Shown here one piece after another: positions 7,453 through 10,849 of a stretch of DNA of 10,849 nucleotides. The notes under the pieces were generated by a model. That model made no database searches, was not told the DNA's origin, and was given only the letters and a program-made list of their open reading frames with translations. The stretch is from Candidatus Limnocylindrales bacterium (GTDB lineage Bacteria > Chloroflexota > Limnocylindria > Limnocylindrales > CSP1-4): the NCBI GenBank assembly GCA_030647575.1, contig JAUSJS010000205.1, positions 1 through 10,849 on the forward strand. The letters are read 5' to 3'. The translations under genes and the position numbers were made by a program. How positions within the stretch are numbered: the first letter of the stretch is position 1; each line of letters starts with the position of its first letter.

Positions 7453-7501
7453 GCCGAGGTTGTGGAGGGCTCCCTGGAACCCGACCTCGGCCCGCTCTTT
7501 T
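7453..7501 (+). terminator. Candidate intrinsic terminator of the cytochrome c maturation operon
   Basis: A ten-base-pair stem pairs GCCGAGGTTG (7453-7462) with CGACCTCGGC (7482-7491), with one T-G wobble at 7461/7483. Its loop contains a nested AGGG-CT-CCCT hairpin. Six bases after the stem comes CTTTT (7497-7501). The stem is GC-rich and lies about 138 bases past the resA stop. The T-tract is short, so efficiency is uncertain, but it is the best terminator-like structure I found in the window. Confidence 0.55.
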
Positions 7502-7516
7502 GGCACCCCGCGATGA

Positions 7517-7554
7517 GCTTCTCGGGCCCGCCACCTGGAAGCCTCCCTTTCTCT
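7517..7554 (+). terminator. Weak secondary terminator-like hairpin
   Basis: GCTTC (7517-7521) pairs with GAAGC (7538-7542), extendable by one wobble, and is followed by a pyrimidine tract CTCCCTTTCTCT (7543-7554). The stem is short and the tail mixed C/T, so this may be only a back-up to the stronger hairpin just upstream, or chance. Confidence 0.25.
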
Positions 7555-8003
7555 GGGCTGGGTCATCCGGCCGATGGCCAGGGTCGGCGCGCAGCCGCGA
7601 AGCGCCGCCACCGACTCGACTCGTCGCGATCCTGCGCTGCGTCTCGTCGCGGATGACCGTTCCAGCGGCGAATGATGCTGGTGGCAGCAGCACATCTGGC
7701 TGAAGAACCCCCACAAGAGGCGCCGGTGACCGCCGATTGGTCGCGGTTCACGGCCCGACGAGCGTGGGAGTGGTCGGCGGACCTGCGGTCTCGGTCTGGG
7801 CCCACCCGGTATGGTGCCCCATGCCCGGATACAGCTGGTGGGAGCAGCGCCGACCTGGAGAGCCGCGCTCCGACCGGCCGGCGCAGACGTTGGGATGTGC
7901 TTACCAGGCGCCAGGATGGCATCCCCAACCGGCGGCCGACCGTGCACACTGGGGGTATCTCACCCCTGCCACCAGGCACACGGGAGACGAACGGGTCGAG
8001 CTG

Positions 8004-9818
8004 ATGCGTGGTCTCCAGCGACTGAGCCTCCGCTTCAGGATCGCCGGCGGCGTCCTGGCCGGTCTTGTGGTCCTCTTCACGTTCTTCGGCTTGCTCGTCG
8101 TGCGCACCATCAACCTGAGCACCGACGCCGCACTCCAGGAGCGGCTCCGCCTGGCGGAGATCACCGCCCGGTCGGTCGATTCGCTCCTCGACCACACCGC
8201 CCGGCAGCTCCAGAAGACGGCGACCCTGCTGGCGGCACTCGAGGACGGCCAGGCGGAGCAGCAGGGGGCCCGGCTCTGGGACGTACTCGGCGAGTTCCAC
8301 CGCATCATCGCGCTGGACGAGGAGGGCCGAGTGCTGTGGGACGTGCCTCGAACGACGAACGGAGCGACCTGGGACTTCGAGGACGACGAGGCGGTCCGGG
8401 CGGCCGTGCGCTCGGGCGGCCTGAGTGTCGTGTCACCCGCGGCCCACGGCTCGCCAGATCGCCTGCTCGCCATCATCATCGCGCCGCTCCCCGCCGGCGA
8501 GGGCCGCTCCGCCGGCTTCCTGGCCGGCGAGCTGGGCACTTCGCACCACGGCATCGGCCTGCTCGAGCTTCCCGGGACCGAGGGTTCGGTCCGTGGCGAG
8601 ATCGTCGACGCCGCCGGCCTCATCGTCACCACGTCGGGGAGGGCGGACGCCGAACCTCCAGACGAACACGTGCAGATCCTGGCGCAACTGATCGCCGATA
8701 GGCAGCCGGCAACGACGATCCATCGCGTCGCGGACGGCGCGGACCATGTCGTTGCCTACCAGCCGTTCGCCTCCCTGCCGGGGGGCGTCGTCGTCGAGCA
8801 GACCGAGGACGTGGCGATGGTGATCCCCCGGGAGATGCAGCGGACGCTGCTCGTCTACGGCGCCGCGGCGCTGGCCATCGCCTCGGCGGCCGCCTGGCTC
8901 CACGCCCATTCGGTCGTGCGGCCGATCCGGCGTCTCACGGGGGATGCCGCGCGAATGGCCTCCGGCGACCTGGAGAGCCCGATCGCGGTCTCCCGCGACG
9001 ACGAGATCGGGGAGCTGGCCCGCCGCTTCGACGAGATGCGCGTCAAGCTGAAGGCCTCCCTCGAGGAGAGTGCCCGCTGGGCGGAGGAGCTCGAGCACCG
9101 CGTCGACGAGCGGACACGCGAGGTGGAGGAGCGGAACCGTGAGCTCAACGCCCTCAATCGGATCCGGCGCCAGCTCCTGGCCAAGACGATCTCCGCCCAG
9201 GAGGAGGAGCGCAAGCGCCTGGCGCGCGCGCTGCACGACGACTCGGCGCAGACGCTGACGGCCGTCCTGATGACGCTCAAGACGGCCGAGGACGCGCTCC
9301 CTGCCGCCCCCGACGGCGCGCTGCGGGCGCTGGGCCGGAGCCGCTCCCAGCTCGAGGTAGCGCTGCGCGAGATCCGCGAGGCGATCATGGACCTGCGACC
9401 GAGCGCCCTCGACGACCTGGGGCTCGCTGCCGCGGTCCGCTGGTACGCCGACGAACATCTGCGCCCGCTCGGCATCAAGGTCGCCTTCGAGATCGGCGGC
9501 GACGAGCAGCGCGCCACGGGTGCCGCTGCGACCGCGATCTTCCGGATCGTCCAGGAGGCGGTCAACAACGTCGCCCGGCACTCCGGCGCTCGGCGGGCCA
9601 GGATCACCCTCGAGTTCGGTCCCTCGGCCGTCCTCACCGTCGTCGAGGACGACGGCACCGGCTTCGATCCAGAGGGTCTCCGGCAGCCGCAGGAGAGCGG
9701 GCGCGGCCTCGGACTGCTCGGGATGCGCGAGCGCGCCGAGCTCTTCGGTGGTGACGTCGAGATCGAGTCCGGCGCCGGGCAGGGGACATCCGTCCGCGTC
9801 CGGATCCCCTACGCGTAG
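8004..9818 (+). CDS. NarL-type sensor histidine kinase with dCache-like extracellular domain
   Basis: This is a 604-residue kinase. Order: basic N terminus; helix 1 (about 14-34); a large extracytoplasmic domain (35-279) with the look of a double Cache sensor (two modules, ending in AYQPFASLPGGVVVEQTEDV, 251-270); helix 2 (281-300); HAMP (about 303-356); a charged coiled coil (357-395); HisKA_3 with phospho-acceptor H411 in EEERKRLARALHDDSAQ (400-416); and an HATPase_c domain with N-box N521/N522, VEDDGTGF (547-554) and GRGLGLLGM (566-574). It should sense an external small molecule and phosphorylate the regulator encoded 11 bases downstream. ATG 8004 was chosen because it gives a normal membrane-entry sequence, although its ribosome site is weak. 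The frame is open further upstream to GTG 7737, but that extension does not look like protein. The signal is unknown; the linked operons suggest a respiratory substrate. Confidence 0.92.
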   Translation: MRGLQRLSLRFRIAGGVLAGLVVLFTFFGLLVVRTINLSTDAALQERLRLAEITARSVDSLLDHTARQLQKTATLLAALEDGQAEQQGARLWDVLGEFHRIIALDEEGRVLWDVPRTTNGATWDFEDDEAVRAAVRSGGLSVVSPAAHGSPDRLLAIIIAPLPAGEGRSAGFLAGELGTSHHGIGLLELPGTEGSVRGEIVDAAGLIVTTSGRADAEPPDEHVQILAQLIADRQPATTIHRVADGADHVVAYQPFASLPGGVVVEQTEDVAMVIPREMQRTLLVYGAAALAIASAAAWLHAHSVVRPIRRLTGDAARMASGDLESPIAVSRDDEIGELARRFDEMRVKLKASLEESARWAEELEHRVDERTREVEERNRELNALNRIRRQLLAKTISAQEEERKRLARALHDDSAQTLTAVLMTLKTAEDALPAAPDGALRALGRSRSQLEVALREIREAIMDLRPSALDDLGLAAAVRWYADEHLRPLGIKVAFEIGGDEQRATGAAATAIFRIVQEAVNNVARHSGARRARITLEFGPSAVLTVVEDDGTGFDPEGLRQPQESGRGLGLLGMRERAELFGGDVEIESGAGQGTSVRVRIPYA

Positions 9819-9829
9819 GAGGGCACGCC

Positions 9830-10489
9830 GTGGAGAGGATCAGGGTCCTGATCGCCGACGACCACACGCTCGTGCGTGAAGGGCTGCGCGCCCTCCTGGA
9901 GGGGCAAGGTGACTTCGAGGTGATCGCCGAGGCCTCGAACGGGCGGGAGGCGGTCGATCGCGCGATCCAGATGCGGCCGGACGTGGTGTTGATGGATATC
10001 GGCATGCCCGAGCTCGATGGCCTGGCCGCCACGCGCCACATCGTGCGCACCAATCCAGCGATCCGCATCCTCGTCCTCACCGTCCACGAGACCGAGGACT
10101 ACTTCTTCCGCGTCCTGGAGGCCGGCGCCCACGGCTTCCTGGTCAAGGACGCCGCCTCGACCGAGCTGGTGGCGGCCGTCCGAGCCGTCCACCACGGCGG
10201 CGTCTACCTTCATCCGCCGATGGCGAAGCGTCTCGTCGAAGAGTACCTGCAGCGGATCGGCAGCGGCGAGGAACGCGCCGCGCACGCCATGCTGACGCCC
10301 CGGGAGCGCCAGATCCTGGCGCTGATCGGCGCCGGCCACACCAACCAGGAGATCGCCGAGCAGCTCTCGCTCAGCATCAACACCGTGCAGGCGCATCGCA
10401 GCCACATCATCGACAAGCTCAACCTCCACAGTCGCGCCGACCTGATGCGCTACGCGGTCCGTGTCGGCCTGCTGCGGGACCCTGGCTAG
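9830..10489 (+). CDS. NarL/LuxR-family response regulator
   Basis: This 219-residue regulator has an N-terminal receiver domain with acidic residues D10/D11, phospho-acceptor D56 in VLMDIGMPELDG (53-64), T84 and K106. A C-terminal GerE/LuxR helix-turn-helix (about 155-217) carries LTPRERQILALIGAGHTNQE and the recognition-helix region SINTVQAHRSHIIDKL. When phosphorylated, such proteins dimerise and bind promoter DNA. The GTG start at 9830 is supported by AGGAGG (9817-9822) seven bases upstream, overlapping the kinase stop. It is the cognate partner of that kinase. On the circular map the next gene downstream is the Fe-S subunit, 168 bases away, so the respiratory operon is the likeliest target, though no operator could be proven. 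Confidence 0.95.
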   Translation: MERIRVLIADDHTLVREGLRALLEGQGDFEVIAEASNGREAVDRAIQMRPDVVLMDIGMPELDGLAATRHIVRTNPAIRILVLTVHETEDYFFRVLEAGAHGFLVKDAASTELVAAVRAVHHGGVYLHPPMAKRLVEEYLQRIGSGEERAAHAMLTPRERQILALIGAGHTNQEIAEQLSLSINTVQAHRSHIIDKLNLHSRADLMRYAVRVGLLRDPG

Positions 10490-10500
10490 CCCTGGCTAGC
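10481..10500. repeat. Tandem duplication of a decamer over the regulator's stop codon
   Basis: CCTGGCTAGC occurs twice in a row (10481-10490 and 10491-10500). The first copy contains the TAG stop of the response regulator (10487-10489), and the second repeats the same TAG in the same position of the unit. It looks like a recent slippage or micro-duplication with no effect on the protein. Confidence 0.8.
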
Positions 10501-10622
10501 CCGGCGCGCGGTTGGTCCCGCGTCGCAGTGACGCCGGGCGCCGATCGGGGGCCCCACCATCGCGGAAAGACACTAGCTCGGGACGCCCCTTTCTCTTCGC
10601 GTCTGCTCAGTTGGCCTGATGT

Positions 10623-10641
10623 GCCCGCCGACCGGCAGGGC
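10623..10641 (+). promoter_or_regulatory. Hairpin in the leader of the Fe-S subunit gene
   Basis: GCCC(10623-10626)-GCC-GACC-GGC-A-GGGC(10638-10641) folds into a seven-base-pair stem with one bulged A and a four-base loop. It ends 16 bases before the preferred ATG 10658 and lies just after the alternative ATG 10619. No T-tract follows, so it is not an intrinsic terminator. A role in translation or RNA stability is possible, but in GC-rich sequence chance folding is also likely. Confidence 0.3.
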
Positions 10642-10657
10642 GGACGATGGTCCCGAG

Positions 10658-10849
10658 ATGGACGACGAGGACACCGAACGGGCGACGACGGAACGGGGCG
10701 ATGACCGTGCGGAGGCGACATCGTCGCATGCCGTGACGGGCGGACCCCGGTTCGGCCGGCGCCGCCTCTTGCGGGTGCTCGGACTCGGCACGCTCGCTGT
10801 CGTTCCGCTGCCGGTCCTGCCGGAGTTGTTTCGTACCGCCGGCGTGGCC
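10658..10849 (+). CDS. 5' end of the Tat-exported Fe-S subunit gene (continues at base 1 through the circular junction)
   Basis: The frame opens at ATG 10658 and runs unbroken for 64 codons to the window end; its last 47 codons are the repeat of bases 1-141. Joined at the overlap, it completes the Fe-S subunit gene as 329 residues, with an acidic/charged N-terminal segment (MDDEDTERATTERGDD...) before the twin-arginine motif. An in-frame ATG at 10619 would add 13 residues; the first in-frame stop upstream is TAG at 10574. Neither ATG has a strong ribosome site, whereas GGAGG (10711-10715) lies too far (17 bases) before GTG 10733 to favour that start. ATG 10658 is therefore a choice by plausibility. 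This is the same gene as the one at the left end, not a second copy, if the molecule is circular. Confidence 0.75.
   Translation, partial: MDDEDTERATTERGDDRAEATSSHAVTGGPRFGRRRLLRVLGLGTLAVVPLPVLPELFRTAGVA
10709..10849. repeat. Right copy of 141-bp terminal direct repeat
   Basis: It is identical to bases 1-141. Removing one copy gives a 10,708-bp closed unit. Both the interrupted coding frame at the left edge and the 5' segment at the right edge become a single intact gene when the copies are merged, which is strong internal support for a true head-to-tail join. Confidence 0.9.

Larger units (their letters stand above)
7316..8003 (+). other. 688-bp gene-poor region between resA and the sensor kinase gene
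   Basis: No reading frame here has a ribosome site and a recognisable domain. The kinase frame stays open back to GTG 7737, but the 89 extra residues are proline/tryptophan/arginine-rich, unlike any sensor domain, and precede the natural basic-then-hydrophobic N terminus. Seen here are a strong terminator-like stem-loop (7453-7501), a weaker one (7517-7554), a TGCTG/CAGCA stem at 7676-7692 and a GGGGT/ACCCC stem at 7952-7966 just upstream of the kinase. A 40-codon frame (GTG 7312-7434) overlaps the resA stop but is unsupported. The kinase promoter must lie here if it has its own, but I could not identify convincing -35/-10 boxes. No iterons or A+T-rich origin-like tract were seen. Confidence 0.55.

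Noticed and set aside
7940..7966. Possible promoter or operator around the GGGGT-ATCTC-ACCCC stem upstream of the kinase
   Set aside because: No -35 box at proper spacing from any TATCTC-like -10 could be found, and a 5-bp stem is too weak to call an operator. It is recorded only as a structure in the spacer.
7737..8003. N-terminal extension of the kinase frame from GTG 7737
   Set aside because: It would add 89 residues rich in Trp, Pro and Arg with no domain or membrane signal, ahead of the natural N terminus at ATG 8004. It is more likely GC-rich spacer that happens to lack stops.
10490..10657. Terminator between the response regulator and the Fe-S gene
   Set aside because: GGGGCCCC (10548-10555) and short GC stems are present, but none has a sufficient stem followed by a T-tract.
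10709..10849. Terminal repeat as a transposon or phage direct terminal repeat
   Set aside because: It lies wholly inside a gene that is intact across the join, and no transposase or phage gene is present. An assembly overlap of a circular path explains it better.
1..10849. CRISPR array, tRNA or rRNA
   Set aside because: I saw no regularly spaced repeats, no tRNA T-arm/acceptor pattern and no rRNA-like segment on reading either strand.

Overview
The window is a GC-rich bacterial sequence with every convincing gene on the + strand. The first 141 bases (1-141) recur exactly as the last 141 (10709-10849). That is what a closed circular contig looks like when the assembler leaves a k-mer-sized overlap, so the molecule (or tandem repeat unit) is probably 10,708 bp and the first gene spans the junction. 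The host is not identifiable with confidence. High GC, system II cytochrome c maturation, ATGA-coupled operons and a Tat-exported Fe-S protein beside an ActC/DsrP-like NrfD protein would suit Chloroflexota or a relative, but this is only an inference.

Region 1 (10658 across the junction to 3348) is a tightly coupled four-gene operon for an extracytoplasmic-facing, quinone-linked electron-transfer complex. It encodes a Tat-type four-[4Fe-4S] ferredoxin-like subunit, a 10-helix NrfD/ActC-type membrane subunit, a signal-peptide plus Ig-like plus single-helix protein of unknown function, and a membrane-anchored mono-heme cytochrome c. No molybdopterin catalytic subunit and no multiheme subunit is encoded anywhere in the circle.

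Region 2 (3512-7315) is a complete-looking cytochrome c maturation system II set: CcdA, ResB/Ccs1, CcsA and a ResA/TlpA-type thioredoxin. It is the machinery that would attach heme to the cytochrome of region 1.

Region 3 (7316-8003) is about 690 bp with no convincing gene. It holds a good candidate intrinsic terminator (7453-7501) for the maturation operon and, presumably, the promoter of the next operon.

Region 4 (8004-10489) is a NarL-type two-component pair: a dCache-HAMP-HisKA_3 sensor kinase and a REC-LuxR response regulator. A 168-bp gap without a visible terminator then leads back into the Fe-S subunit gene. On the circle the order is therefore sensor/regulator, electron-transfer complex, cytochrome c maturation, terminator. 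It reads as one self-contained respiratory cassette. No replication initiator, recombinase, transposase, relaxase, partition or toxin gene is visible, so what maintains this circle, or whether it is really a tandem array or an assembly cycle, is the main open question.
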